Notes: generated from the sequence alone by a model not told the origin. A stretch of DNA of 40,326 nt from Caulobacter segnis (GCF_003243465.1 NZ_QFQZ01000043.1:1-40326), one strand, 5' to 3'. Shown: positions 16,626 to 25,509, counted from the first letter of the stretch. A program made the numbers and translations.

Positions 16626-18158
16626 TCAGGCGTCGCGATTGATCAAGGGGGGGCTGAGCGACCTTGCCGGCAGGGTGGTCAACGCCAGCAGCAGCGCTGT
16701 CGCCAGCATGCCGGCGTCCAGCACCCATCCCACCGGATCGGCCATCAGGCCCCGGTGCGACGCGCCGTGCGCGACGGCCGCCATGGCGATCAGGACGGCG
16801 CTGATCCGGCGCAGCCCGATGGACAGCCTCGGTGGCGTCGCGAAGACGGCCGAGCCGCACGTGACCAGGGTGGCAAGCCCCCAAACCGCGACGGGAGCGG
16901 GCGTGGGAGAGAGCAGGCTGACCAGGGCCGACAGCGCGTATGCCAGCGGCTGGCTCCAGGCGAAGGCGACCCAAAGCCGCTCCCAGCGCGGCGCCGGCCG
17001 CCCCTTGTCGCGGCGCCGCGCGAGCCAGATGGCCACGCCGCTGGCGGTCACGGCGGTCAGGCCAAGGCCGAGCAGGAAATAGGCGACCTTGACCGGCCAG
17101 CCGCCGAACCAGCCGAAATGCAGCGGCGTCATGGCCGAGAGCACGCGGAACCCTAGCGAGCCGCTCTCGTAGCCGACCTCGCCGCGGATGCGGCCCGCGC
17201 CGTCGACAACGACGGTTTCGCCGCGCGATAGTCGGCTTTCGGTGACGAGATTGATCGTGGCGTGCTGGCCCCGCTCTCGCGGGTGCTGAACGTAGATGTA
17301 GCTCGGCTTCGCGTTCGAGTGGCGAGCCTTTACGGCGTCGAGCGCCGCGCCGAGGTCCATCAGTCGACCAGCCGGGCGCGGGTCGTCCTGGACCACCGGG
17401 CCGCTGAACAGCGCATAGGCCTTGGCCGTGTCGCCCTTGAAGGTCGCCAGGGCCAGGACGCCGACGATGATCGTGGTCAGGCCCAGGAAGGCGCCGGTCA
17501 GCGACACCGCCAGGTGGAAGGGCAACCCCCAGACGGAGATGCGGTTGTGAAGGTCGGCCTCCTGCAAGCGCTTGGAGCCGCCCCAACGGAAGGCGAAGGC
17601 GTCCTTGAAGACCCGCGGATGCGACAGCACGCCGGAGATCAGCGACGACAGCAGCGCCACGCCCGTCAGGCCGACCAGGAACCGTCCCCAGGTTCCTGGG
17701 AGATGCAGCACCGTATGCAGCTTGGCCTGGAAGTCGCTCCAAGGCGTTTGCGCCTCGTCGACGAGCCGTCCGGCCTGGTCGGCCACATAGGTCCGCTCGC
17801 CACCCGGGGCGTCATCGTCATGGACCGTCAAGCGCGGGTGGTCGGCCGTCGGCAGGCGCACGAGGAGATCATGGGCCGTGGGGTTCTTGGCCAGCGTCGC
17901 CCGCACGGCGGCGTCCACGGCTTGGGGCGAGGTTGTGTGCAGGACCGGCCCGGCGGGGGCCTCCCAGCGCTCGAACTCCTGGGTGAACACCGCGATCGAG
18001 CCGGAGAAACACACCAGATAGATCAGCGCCGCGAAGGCCAGACCCAGGGCCGAATGGCCGGCCAGCATGGCGCGCACGAACTCGGCGGGGACTTTGGGCC
18101 AGATCGGCTTGCCTGCGGCCTTGGCTTTCGCGCGCTTGTCGAGCGAAGTCGCCATCAT
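16626..18158 (-). CDS. PepSY-associated membrane protein
   Basis: Encodes 510 residues. Start is the first of two tandem ATGs; GGGAG lies 4 bases upstream and the stop of the preceding gene overlaps, giving coupling. Layout: a short basic N-terminus, a first membrane helix (AALIYLVCFSGSIAVF), a large periplasmic part with two PepSY-like stretches, a second helix pair (LVGLTGVALLSSLISGVLSHPRVF, then HLAVSLTGAFLGLTTIIVGVL), another periplasmic part, and a cluster of C-terminal helices. Proteins of this type (PiuB/iron-uptake reductase-like) are found with siderophore or haem TonB receptors and are thought to reduce ferric iron in the periplasm. Its position after a receptor gene fits this role. 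Confidence 0.85.
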   Translation of the reverse strand: MMATSLDKRAKAKAAGKPIWPKVPAEFVRAMLAGHSALGLAFAALIYLVCFSGSIAVFTQEFERWEAPAGPVLHTTSPQAVDAAVRATLAKNPTAHDLLVRLPTADHPRLTVHDDDAPGGERTYVADQAGRLVDEAQTPWSDFQAKLHTVLHLPGTWGRFLVGLTGVALLSSLISGVLSHPRVFKDAFAFRWGGSKRLQEADLHNRISVWGLPFHLAVSLTGAFLGLTTIIVGVLALATFKGDTAKAYALFSGPVVQDDPRPAGRLMDLGAALDAVKARHSNAKPSYIYVQHPRERGQHATINLVTESRLSRGETVVVDGAGRIRGEVGYESGSLGFRVLSAMTPLHFGWFGGWPVKVAYFLLGLGLTAVTASGVAIWLARRRDKGRPAPRWERLWVAFAWSQPLAYALSALVSLLSPTPAPVAVWGLATLVTCGSAVFATPPRLSIGLRRISAVLIAMAAVAHGASHRGLMADPVGWVLDAGMLATALLLALTTLPARSLSPPLINRDA

Positions 18159-18718
18159 AGGGCTCCCTTCAGGAAGGCTGCGCCGAGGGTCAGGCTGGCG
18201 ACGCCGGCCAGAACCGCGAAGGCCCGCAGGATTCTGTCGTCGGACAGGGTCCAGGCCATGCCGCCGGCCCACAGGAAAGGAACGATCAGACCGCCGATGA
18301 CCATCCGGGTCTGGACCTGGCCCGGCGCGCAGATCGCCACGGCCAGGCCGCAGCCCAGGGCCGCCACGCCTGCCAGCGGCCCGGCCAGGAAGCCGCGCAG
18401 CCAGCCTCGCCAGGCCACCCGCCTACGGTCCGACGGCTCCGGCGCCAGCTCGCGGGCGACCTTCTTGCGCGCGTTGCGGCGCTCGACGCCGGTCGCCACA
18501 AAGGCCAGCACCGCCGTCGAGGCGAGCGCCAGGATGGCGGCCGGACCGCGCGCGGACCCCATCAGGGGAACCGAAGCGGCGATCGCGACGGCCATCAGGC
18601 CCCAGCCGCCCAGGATCAGCCAGGGGCGGCGCGGGCTGGGGCCCTCCCAGGCCCGTTTCAGCAGGGTCGCGCCGGCGACGGGCAGCGGCGTCAGGACCAG
18701 AGCCCAGAGCGCGGTCAC
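18155..18718 (-). CDS. Small integral membrane protein of the iron operon
   Basis: Encodes 187 residues from a GTG that overlaps the stop of the receptor gene (GTGA); the longer frame upstream is a shadow. There are about six hydrophobic helices in two clusters, separated by a basic loop (RRNARKKVARELAPEPSDRRR). I do not recognise a named family with certainty. In other bacteria, small membrane proteins of the DUF3325 and DUF3649 types sit in exactly this place between a TonB receptor and a PepSY protein, so it may be a fused or diverged version. Coupling at both ends indicates that it acts with its neighbours. Confidence 0.75.
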   Translation of the reverse strand: MTALWALVLTPLPVAGATLLKRAWEGPSPRRPWLILGGWGLMAVAIAASVPLMGSARGPAAILALASTAVLAFVATGVERRNARKKVARELAPEPSDRRRVAWRGWLRGFLAGPLAGVAALGCGLAVAICAPGQVQTRMVIGGLIVPFLWAGGMAWTLSDDRILRAFAVLAGVASLTLGAAFLKGAL

Positions 18719-21039
18719 CAGCGCGTCTCCAGGGTCAGGCCCAGGATTCGGGGCTCGCCGAGCATCGCCACCCCGGTGTCGCCCCGCGTGTACTGGGCGT
18801 AGGTCGCGTTCAGCAGGTTCTTGCCATAGACGTACACACCCCAGTGAGCGCGCTCGTAGCCGAAGCGGCCGTTGAAGACGACGCGTTCCTTGACGACGTC
18901 GTCCTGCGCTTGCTGCAGTCCGGCGGACGAGTAGCTGCCGGAGCGGTAGTTGCCGTCCAGGTGGGCGATCAGGCCGTTCGTCCAGCGGTAGTCGGCGCCC
19001 ATCGCCACCGTCCAGTGCGGGGCGTAGGGGAATTCCGAGCCGGCGAGGTTGCGCGTGTCGACGCCGGAGGTGATCGTGAATTCGTCGAACTTGGTCTTGG
19101 TGCGTCCCAGCGAGGCGTACCAAGACAGCGCCTGGGTGACGCGCTGGGCGACTTCGAGCTCGAACCCGTAGAGGTGCGACTTGCCGGCGTTGCGGACCTC
19201 GTAGTCGTAGCTGTTGATGCCCAGGTTCACCGTGACCTGCTGGTCCTTCCAGTCGACATAGAAGGCGTTGGCGTTGACCGTGAGGGTCCCGTCCAGCCAG
19301 GCGGTGCGCAGCGAGGCCTCGTAGTTCCAGGTGTATTCCGGGTCGTATGCCGCGACGGTAGAGCGGGCGATGTTCACCGTCGAACCGCCGGAACGATAGC
19401 CGCGCTGGGCCACGAGGCTGGTGTTGATGTCCGGCGTCCAGTCGTACTTGACCCCGACCTTCGGCAGGAAGGCGTTGAACTTGCGCGTGTCCTCCGGGGC
19501 GGTCGAGCCGGCCTGGGCCACCATGTTGGCGACGAAGCCGTTCACCAGGGTCACGTAGGGCGCATAGGCGCCGAAGGACGAGGCCGTCGGATAGGTCCCC
19601 GTGAAGCGCGCGACCTGGCTGCTGCTGCTGGTGTTCTTCTCGTGGTCATAGCGGAACCCGCCCAGCAGGCTCAGCCTGTCGGTCACGGCGAAGCTGGCGT
19701 CGGCGAAGATGGCGCTAGTGTCGATCACCGATGGCTGGTCGCCCGAATAGTCCACCGGGATCACCGGCAGGGCGGCGATGTAGAGGTTGGCGAAGGCGTT
19801 GGCCTGGGCCGACGCGGCGGCCTGCTGTGCGGCGGTCGGGCTGGGAACGCTTGCCAGAAGGCTGGAGGTCAGGGTGTTGACCAGGGTCGCACGAGGGAAG
19901 GCGACATTGACCTGGCTAGCGGTCAGGTCCTGGGCGTCGCGCTTGGCGTGGTAGAAACCGATCAGGCCCTTCAGGCGCTCACCGTCATAGTTCAGCCGCA
20001 GCTCCTGGGAGGCGGTGTCGGTGTCTACCCGGCGCGCGCCGTACGAGGTCCTGGCCGGCTTGAAGTCGAGATCGTAGACAGACCGGGTCTTCACCGCATT
20101 GAACGAGGCGATCGCGTTCAGGGTCAGGGCGTCACTGAACTTGTAGGCGAGGTCGGCCGTCAGGATGTCGGTCTTGGTCTTGGTCCGGTTCGGATCGCCC
20201 GACAGGTCGACGCGGTGCTTGTAGTATTCCGGCGTGTCGATGCGCGAGTAGGTGAACAGGTAGCCCGCGTCGCGATCGCTGTGAGCGTAGGTCAGCATCG
20301 CCTTCAGGCCGGGCAGGGCGGTCGGCGTGAACATCAGCTTGCCTCGCACACTGAGGCTGTCCAGCGCGTCGATGTCACGCTTCAGAGTCGGATTGTAGAC
20401 GAAGCCGTCGCTATCCTTCTTTTCGACCGAGGCTCGGAAGGCCAGCTGGTCGGCGACGATCGGGCCGCCGGCCGCGACGGCGAAGGTCCGTTCATCGCCG
20501 CTAGCCAGGTTCACCCGGGCGCGGAACTGGGGCGTGTAGGTGGGGTTGGCCGAGGTGATGACGACCGCGCCCGCCAGCGAGTTGCGGCCTTGCAGCGTCG
20601 ATTGCGGGCCGCGCAGCACTTCGACCTGGCCGATGTCCCACATCTCGAGCGGCCCGCCGTAAACGGCGTCGACCGGCAGGGCGGCGCCGTCGACATAGAC
20701 GGTCGCCAAGCCGCCGGCTCCGCCGCCCGAGACGTTCATGTTGCTGACGCCGCGGATCGTGAAGCCGGTCTTGCCGTAGGTCTCGCTCATGTTCGCCGTG
20801 CGGGCGACCACGTCGTAGAAGGTCTGAATGTTCTCGCGCTCGATCCGAGCGGCGGTGGTCACGGCGACGCTGGTCACGGTCTGCTGCAGCGAGCGCGAGG
20901 TCTTCTCGCCCGTGACCACCACCGCTTCCACGGCGGTGGACTGATCGTCGCTCGACGGTTTGACGGGGGCGATCTCCTCGGCCCAAGCCCCATGGGCCAG
21001 GATCGCGAAAGAGCAAGCACTCAGCAGACAAAGACGCAT
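18715..21039 (-). CDS. TonB-dependent outer-membrane receptor, probably for an iron chelate
   Basis: Encodes 774 residues. ATG at 21039 is preferred over the in-frame ATG at 21060 because a GGGGG ribosome-binding stretch lies 6 bases upstream and a good signal peptide follows (MRLCLLSACSFAILAHGAWA). TonB box VEAVVVTGEK, plug with IGQVEVLRGPQSTLQGRNSLAGAV, then a barrel ending in LGLTLETRW with a terminal aromatic residue. It heads a reverse operon with a small membrane protein and a PepSY protein, and a Fur-box-like palindrome lies about 50 bases upstream. These point to import of an iron-siderophore or similar complex. The ligand is unknown. Confidence 0.92.
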   Translation of the reverse strand: MRLCLLSACSFAILAHGAWAEEIAPVKPSSDDQSTAVEAVVVTGEKTSRSLQQTVTSVAVTTAARIERENIQTFYDVVARTANMSETYGKTGFTIRGVSNMNVSGGGAGGLATVYVDGAALPVDAVYGGPLEMWDIGQVEVLRGPQSTLQGRNSLAGAVVITSANPTYTPQFRARVNLASGDERTFAVAAGGPIVADQLAFRASVEKKDSDGFVYNPTLKRDIDALDSLSVRGKLMFTPTALPGLKAMLTYAHSDRDAGYLFTYSRIDTPEYYKHRVDLSGDPNRTKTKTDILTADLAYKFSDALTLNAIASFNAVKTRSVYDLDFKPARTSYGARRVDTDTASQELRLNYDGERLKGLIGFYHAKRDAQDLTASQVNVAFPRATLVNTLTSSLLASVPSPTAAQQAAASAQANAFANLYIAALPVIPVDYSGDQPSVIDTSAIFADASFAVTDRLSLLGGFRYDHEKNTSSSSQVARFTGTYPTASSFGAYAPYVTLVNGFVANMVAQAGSTAPEDTRKFNAFLPKVGVKYDWTPDINTSLVAQRGYRSGGSTVNIARSTVAAYDPEYTWNYEASLRTAWLDGTLTVNANAFYVDWKDQQVTVNLGINSYDYEVRNAGKSHLYGFELEVAQRVTQALSWYASLGRTKTKFDEFTITSGVDTRNLAGSEFPYAPHWTVAMGADYRWTNGLIAHLDGNYRSGSYSSAGLQQAQDDVVKERVVFNGRFGYERAHWGVYVYGKNLLNATYAQYTRGDTGVAMLGEPRILGLTLETRW

Positions 21040-21087
21040 GGAAACCCCCGGACGAAACATGGCGGAGGGCGCTACTTTAGATAATAT

Positions 21088-21102
21088 TGCGAGTCAATCG
21101 CA
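21088..21102 (-). promoter_or_regulatory. Fur-box-like palindrome
   Basis: TGCGA-GTCAA-TCGCA is a perfect 5-bp inverted repeat with a 5-base spacer inside an AT-rich stretch, 49 bases upstream of the receptor start. It resembles the TGCnAATnATTnGCA-like Fur sites of alphaproteobacteria. This fits iron-repressed expression of the receptor-PepSY operon. Confidence 0.55.
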
Positions 21103-21691
21103 TTCGCATTTCGGCGAGAGAGATCGACATGCGATTGAAGGCGCTTCCGCTGGAGAGACGTGACGCGGCCGGGGAGCGACGCACCTTTAATCTGCTGGGG
21201 ATCGCTGGCGGGGACTCCGATCCAGGTCGATAAGGTGCATGCATCCGCCAAGCGCGCGGATCAGGGGCGCGGCGCTGCGATCAGCTTCATGTGGTAAAAG
21301 GGAAAGGCTGTGGATGCGACAGGGATTGAACCCGTGACCCGCTCAGTATGAACGATCATAGATTTAGCTAAAATCCAAGTAGAATAAGGTGTTACGGTCG
21401 AATGGGCGCCGTCTCGTTCGGTCCATTTCGATTCGTTTCTGGCAAATAACTGGCAAGCAGATTGATGAGCCGGCGGTCCGTCGCCGTCGAACTACAGGCT
21501 TGAGGCCCGCCCTACCCGGGCTGCTTTGAAGGTCATCCTAGCGGCTGATGCCTCATCGCTGAGCTTCGAAACTCAGCTTTTGGTCAATGGCCATGACGCC
21601 TTCCCACCGGACCGCTCGGGCGGGGAAGCCTGAGAAGACTGCGGCGCAAACAAAGGCATCTCGCCCGCCTGACTGCGGGGTGAAGGTTTTC
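21103..21691. other. Non-coding stretch between iron operon and sugar-ester locus
   Basis: About 590 bases with no convincing gene. It contains a tRNA-3'-end-like fragment (21311-21357), a locally AT-rich patch (about 21350-21395) and a short direct repeat CTGGCAA at 21440-21446 and 21451-21457. Small open frames here lack ribosome-binding sites. A minus-strand frame across 21405-21500 ending in TAA could be the last codons of a lost integrase, but this is only a suspicion. Confidence 0.5.
21311..21357 (-). other. tRNA 3'-half-like fragment, possible attachment-site remnant
   Basis: Read on the minus strand it gives an anticodon-arm-like stem-loop (loop TTCATAC, anticodon CAT, four of five stem pairs), a five-base variable loop, a T-arm (ACGGG-TTCAATC-CCTGT) and an acceptor strand CGCATCC followed by A. 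The matching 5' acceptor and D-arm are not present upstream. Integrases often use the 3' half of a tRNA, so this may be the scar of an integrated element. Confidence 0.4.
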
Positions 21692-21705
21692 GGCAATCGT
21701 TTGCC
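21692..21705. promoter_or_regulatory. LacI-family operator (GGCAATCGTTTGCC)
   Basis: One of eight near-identical palindromes in the locus; 68 bases upstream of the GH68 gene. One symmetric position deviates from the consensus GGCAATCGATTGCC with central CG. Confidence 0.8.
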
Positions 21706-21773
21706 AACGCGATCTCTTTCTTTTACACCGACCGGGCTGGAGCGCGGCGTCCTCCAGCCGGCTAGGAGAGCGC

Positions 21774-22928
21774 ATGTCCAGTGTCATTCCTTCAGCGGTC
21801 AGTTCGGAGCGGGCTGCGCCAGATCGCTGGGCGACGGCCGACGTGGCGCGAATTGATCTTGAACGTGTCAGCGCGGCGCCGCTCATCGGCGAGAAGGACA
21901 TCGCCCGCGTCGCGGCCGACCTCGACATCTGGGACGCCTGGCCCGTTCAGGTTCAATCCGGCGCGCCAAAGACGTTCGATGGCGGGGCGACGCTGTGGAT
22001 GGCCCTGGCGTCGCCGCGTTTCGAGGATCCCGACGCGCGCCACGGCCACGCGCGGATCCATCTGCTTTGGCGCGACGCCGCGGGCTGGTCGGACCTGGGT
22101 CCGGCGATGCCGGAGGGCTTTTCGCCCGGCAGCCGGGAGTGGTCAGGCTCGGCCGTGCTAGACGCCGACTCGCGGTCTCTGACCCTTTATTTCACCGCCA
22201 CGGGCCGGCGCGGCGAGGCGACCCTGACCTTCGAGCAGCGGCTGTTCAGCGCTCGCGCGACGCTCGAGATCGCCGCGGGGCGTCCCAGGGTCTCGGCCTG
22301 GCGGGACCTGGGCGAGATCGTCCAGCGCGACCCCGCCCACTATATGGCCAGCGACGGCGGCGTGGGCGTCGTCGGCACCATCAAGGCTTTCCGCGATCCC
22401 GCCTATTTCCACGATCCGCGGGGGGGCGGGCATTACCTGTTCTTCGCCGGCTCGGCGGCCAATGGCGCGGAGTTCAACGGGGTGATCGGCGCGGCGGTGT
22501 CGTCCTCCGGCGCCGCTGGCGACTGGCGGATCGCGCCGCCACTGATCGACGCGACCGGGGTGAACAACGAGCTGGAGCGACCCCATGTCGTGATGGCCGA
22601 CGGCCTCTACTACATGTTCTGGTCGACCCAGACCCACGTGTTCGCACCCGGCCTTCGCCACGCGCCCACGGGTCTCTACGGCATGGTCTCCGACCGCTTG
22701 AGCCACGGCTGGCGCCCCTTGAACGGCACGGGTCTGGTCTTCGCCAATCCCGAGACCGCGCCGCGGCAGGCCTATAGCTGGCTGGTCCTGCCGGACCTGT
22801 CGGTGATCAGCTTCGTCGACGACTGGGGGCGAGGCGCGCAGGCGACCGGCGCGCGACGCTTCGGCGCCACCTTCGCGCCGACGTTGCGTCTAAGCCTGTC
22901 GGGCGATCAGGCCAAGCTCCAGGGCTAG
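21774..22928 (+). CDS. GH68 levansucrase/sucrose-hydrolysing enzyme
   Basis: Encodes 384 residues; AGGAG 5 bases before the ATG. The catalytic residues of glycoside hydrolase family 68 are in place: nucleophile Asp54 in DIWDAWPVQ, WSGSA at 123-127, transition-state stabiliser Asp208 in FRDPAYFHDP, and acid/base Glu268 in NNELERPHVV. The family splits sucrose and transfers fructose to water or to a growing levan chain. There is no signal peptide, as in Zymomonas and Pseudomonas levansucrases that leave the cell by other routes; an intracellular sucrase role is equally possible and would suit the sucrose-type symporter and fructokinase of the same regulon. It has its own upstream LacI-type operator. 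Confidence 0.93.
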   Translation: MSSVIPSAVSSERAAPDRWATADVARIDLERVSAAPLIGEKDIARVAADLDIWDAWPVQVQSGAPKTFDGGATLWMALASPRFEDPDARHGHARIHLLWRDAAGWSDLGPAMPEGFSPGSREWSGSAVLDADSRSLTLYFTATGRRGEATLTFEQRLFSARATLEIAAGRPRVSAWRDLGEIVQRDPAHYMASDGGVGVVGTIKAFRDPAYFHDPRGGGHYLFFAGSAANGAEFNGVIGAAVSSSGAAGDWRIAPPLIDATGVNNELERPHVVMADGLYYMFWSTQTHVFAPGLRHAPTGLYGMVSDRLSHGWRPLNGTGLVFANPETAPRQAYSWLVLPDLSVISFVDDWGRGAQATGARRFGATFAPTLRLSLSGDQAKLQG

Positions 22929-22966
22929 GGCGCGGCCGCCTTTTGTTCGGCAGGCCAAGCTGTCGC

Positions 22967-22980
22967 GGCAATCGATTGTC
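22967..22980. promoter_or_regulatory. LacI-family operator (GGCAATCGATTGTC)
   Basis: Copy of the locus palindrome in the 90-base gap after the GH68 gene, 38 bases upstream of the ceramidase-like gene. It indicates a separate regulated promoter there. Confidence 0.82.
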
Positions 22981-23018
22981 CAAAGACGCGCCCAAGCGCG
23001 CTGCACAGGGAGGAGAAC

Positions 23019-24368
23019 GTGAAGTACGCCATTCTGGCCCTGGCCATGGGTATGACCACGCTGCAGGCGACCGCCGCGCTCTGCGCCCCATCGTCCGCGT
23101 CCTTGCGAGCGGGCGCGGCCCGTATCGACATAACGCCGGCCAAGACCGAACTTCCGAAGGGTTATGATGGGATCAATGATCCGATCTACGCGCGCGCCGC
23201 GGTGCTTGAGCATGACGGTCGGAAGGCGGCCCTGGTCACGGTGGACATCGGCGCGATGTCCGACGCCACATGGATGGCGGTGGCGCGGGGCGCGCAGAGC
23301 CTGGGCATCCCATCGGCCAACCTGATCTTGACCGCCACCCATTCCCACAGCGTTCCGCGCGCCATCCCGCAGCTCGAGGACAAGATCATCGAGGCGCTGC
23401 ACCAGGCCGACGCCCGGCTGCGGCCCGCGACGATCGCCTATGGGCAGGGTGTCTCCTACATCAACATCAACCGCAACATCATCGATCCGAAGACGCGGCG
23501 GTGGTGGGAAGGGCCCAACTACGAGGGCCCCTCGGACAAGACCGTGGCGGTGGTCAGCATCGCCTCGACCTCGGGCGAGCCGATCGCGGTCTATTACAAC
23601 TACGCGGTTCACGCGGTCGTGAACGGCCAGCTGGACCAGGTCAGTGGCGACATCCCGGGCGCGGCCTCGCGCTATATCGAAGACTCCCTGGGCGACAAGG
23701 CCGTGGCGATCTGGAGCGAAGGCGCGGCGGGCGACCAGAACCCGATCTTCTTTCAGCAGACCTACGACCTGCGGAACATCCGCATCGCCGAATACGCCAA
23801 GCGCGGCGAGGACATCAGCAACGCCATGCCGCCGGGCGGCGTGGGGCTGGACAGGAACGATCCGCGCGTCGGGCGACTGATGGCCCAGCAGCGGCGGATG
23901 GTCCTTTCGATGGGGCAGCTCCTGGGTGAGGAGGTCCTGCGCGTCGGTCGTGACGGGCTCGACCGGCCAGAGGTCAACCCGCGGATCTTCGGCGCCAGCA
24001 AGACGGTGGTCTGCCCGGGTCGGGTGCGGACCGACACCGGCCGGGCCGGTTATCCGGGGACCTATGTCGATGGGCCGGACGCGCCAATCCGCCTGAGCTT
24101 GCTCAGGATCGGCGGGATCGAAATCGCCGGGGTTAACGCCGAGGTGTTTAACCCGATCGCCCAGCGGTTCAAGGCTCGCAGCGGCTCGAGCCGGACCATG
24201 ATGGCCACCCTGACGAACGGCCTGGCGCCGACCGGCTACATCCCGCATGACGAGGCGTTCGGGCAGAACACCTTCGAGGTCATCTCGTCGCGGCTCAAGC
24301 CCGGCTGCGCCGAAGCCGCGATCATCGAGGGGCTGCTCGACCTCGAACAGGCGTCGGAATCGAACTAA
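23019..24368 (+). CDS. Neutral/alkaline ceramidase N-terminal-domain protein
   Basis: Encodes 449 residues. GTG start with a strong GGGAGGAG site (23008-23015) and a signal peptide (MKYAILALAMGMTTLQATAALCA), so it is periplasmic or secreted. Family blocks: RAGAARIDITPAKTELP at the mature N-terminus, ALVTVDIGAM, and ILTATHSHSVPRA, where the TATHSHS histidines bind zinc in neutral ceramidase; YYNYAVHAVV and SEGAAGDQNP follow, as in the family. It is shorter than true neutral ceramidases (about 650-700) and lacks the C-terminal domain. Such single-domain members are common in carbohydrate-degradation loci with undefined function; the context suggests hydrolysis of an amide or ester on a sugar. 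Confidence 0.85.
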   Translation: MKYAILALAMGMTTLQATAALCAPSSASLRAGAARIDITPAKTELPKGYDGINDPIYARAAVLEHDGRKAALVTVDIGAMSDATWMAVARGAQSLGIPSANLILTATHSHSVPRAIPQLEDKIIEALHQADARLRPATIAYGQGVSYININRNIIDPKTRRWWEGPNYEGPSDKTVAVVSIASTSGEPIAVYYNYAVHAVVNGQLDQVSGDIPGAASRYIEDSLGDKAVAIWSEGAAGDQNPIFFQQTYDLRNIRIAEYAKRGEDISNAMPPGGVGLDRNDPRVGRLMAQQRRMVLSMGQLLGEEVLRVGRDGLDRPEVNPRIFGASKTVVCPGRVRTDTGRAGYPGTYVDGPDAPIRLSLLRIGGIEIAGVNAEVFNPIAQRFKARSGSSRTMMATLTNGLAPTGYIPHDEAFGQNTFEVISSRLKPGCAEAAIIEGLLDLEQASESN

Positions 24369-24459
24369 CTCAACCGCTAAGCACTCTGCGCGGCGGCCTT
24401 GACGAACAAGCGGCCTTGCCGTCCGCTGAGCCGCCTAAGCGTCTATCATCGAGGTTGCC

Positions 24460-25509
24460 TTGCCCCCGAAGACTAGGCCCGGCTCCAAGACGCCCGGCGC
24501 CAGACCTCAGAACATCCAGGAACTGGCCAAGATCGCCGGCGTGTCGCCGGCGACGGTGTCGCGCGCCCTGACTGGCGCCGGTCATCTGTCGGCGGCGACG
24601 CGTGAGCGCATTCAGAAGCTGGCCGCCGAGCTGCAGTTCAAGCCCAGCATGACCGCGCGCAATCTGAGGATCGGGCGGACCGGCGCCATCGGCGTGGTGG
24701 TGCCGCTCGGCCACGAGCGCACCCAGCACCTTTCCGATCCGTTCTTCACGACCCTGATCAGCCACGTGGCCGACCGGCTCGCCGACCATGGCTACGACGT
24801 GCTCCTCAGCCGCGTCGTGCCCGCGGACGGCAATTGGTTGGATCGCCTCGCCCAGTCGGGCCGTGTCGACGGCATCATCGTCATCGGCCAGTCCGACCAG
24901 GCGCTGGTTCTCGACGAGGCGGCCAAGACCTACAAGCCGATGGTCGTCTGGGGCTCGCGGATCGAGGGCCATGCCTATCATACGGTCGGCAGCAATAACC
25001 GCCTGGGCGGGCGGCTGGCGACCGAACACCTGCTGGCCCAAGGCTGTCGCAAGCTGGCCTTCTTCGGCGATCCCAACGTGCCAGAGGTCGAGGAGCGCCT
25101 GACCGGCTTCCGCGAAGCGATCAAGGCCGCGGGGGAGGGGGTGGCGGGCGCCCTGCTGCCCGTGCATTTCGTGCCGGACATGGCCCTAGCCGCCATCTCC
25201 GAATATCTCGGCGTCGCCGACGGCGTGGACGGCATTTTCACCGCCTCCGACACCATCGCCATGATGACCATCCAGGCCCTGGCCGATCGCGGTCGCGCGG
25301 TGCCTTCCGACGTCAAGGTCGTCGGCTTCGACGATCTGGAGATCGCGCGTCACACCCTGCCGCCGCTGACCTCGGTCCGCCAGGACCTGGGCAAGGGCGC
25401 CGAGGCGCTGGTCGACACCCTTCTGGCGCTGATGCGCGACGAAGAACCCCCGTCGGTGCTGCTGACGCCCACGCTCACCGTCCGCGCCTCCACCGTTTCT
25501 GGCGTCTAG
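24460..25509 (+). CDS. LacI-family transcriptional regulator of the locus
   Basis: Encodes 349 residues. TTG start with GAGG 5 bases ahead; no ATG lies between it and the DNA-binding domain. Helix-turn-helix at 19-38 (NIQELAKIAGVSPATVSRAL), hinge at about 63-73 (SMTARNLRIGR), then a periplasmic-binding-protein-like sensor domain with IGVVVPLG, DGIIVIGQ, FTASDTIAMM and VVGFDDLEIARHTLPPLTSVRQD, all standard for the LacI/GalR family. Eight palindromes with the central CG typical of this family flank neighbouring genes, so it is the likely local repressor, released by a sugar of the pathway. No operator copy lies directly before its own gene; it may be read from the promoter of the upstream ceramidase-like gene, 91 bases away. 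Confidence 0.95.
   Translation: MPPKTRPGSKTPGARPQNIQELAKIAGVSPATVSRALTGAGHLSAATRERIQKLAAELQFKPSMTARNLRIGRTGAIGVVVPLGHERTQHLSDPFFTTLISHVADRLADHGYDVLLSRVVPADGNWLDRLAQSGRVDGIIVIGQSDQALVLDEAAKTYKPMVVWGSRIEGHAYHTVGSNNRLGGRLATEHLLAQGCRKLAFFGDPNVPEVEERLTGFREAIKAAGEGVAGALLPVHFVPDMALAAISEYLGVADGVDGIFTASDTIAMMTIQALADRGRAVPSDVKVVGFDDLEIARHTLPPLTSVRQDLGKGAEALVDTLLALMRDEEPPSVLLTPTLTVRASTVSGV

Noticed and set aside
18844..21084. Forward 746-codon frame opposite the iron-type receptor
   Set aside because: Antisense shadow; no domain, and the reverse frame is a clear receptor.
21311..21386. Complete functional tRNA gene
   Set aside because: The 5' acceptor strand and D-arm do not match the 3' half; only a fragment is supported.
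21587..21856. Small forward gene overlapping the GH68 start
   Set aside because: No ribosome-binding site, runs through an operator and into the GH68 gene in another frame.
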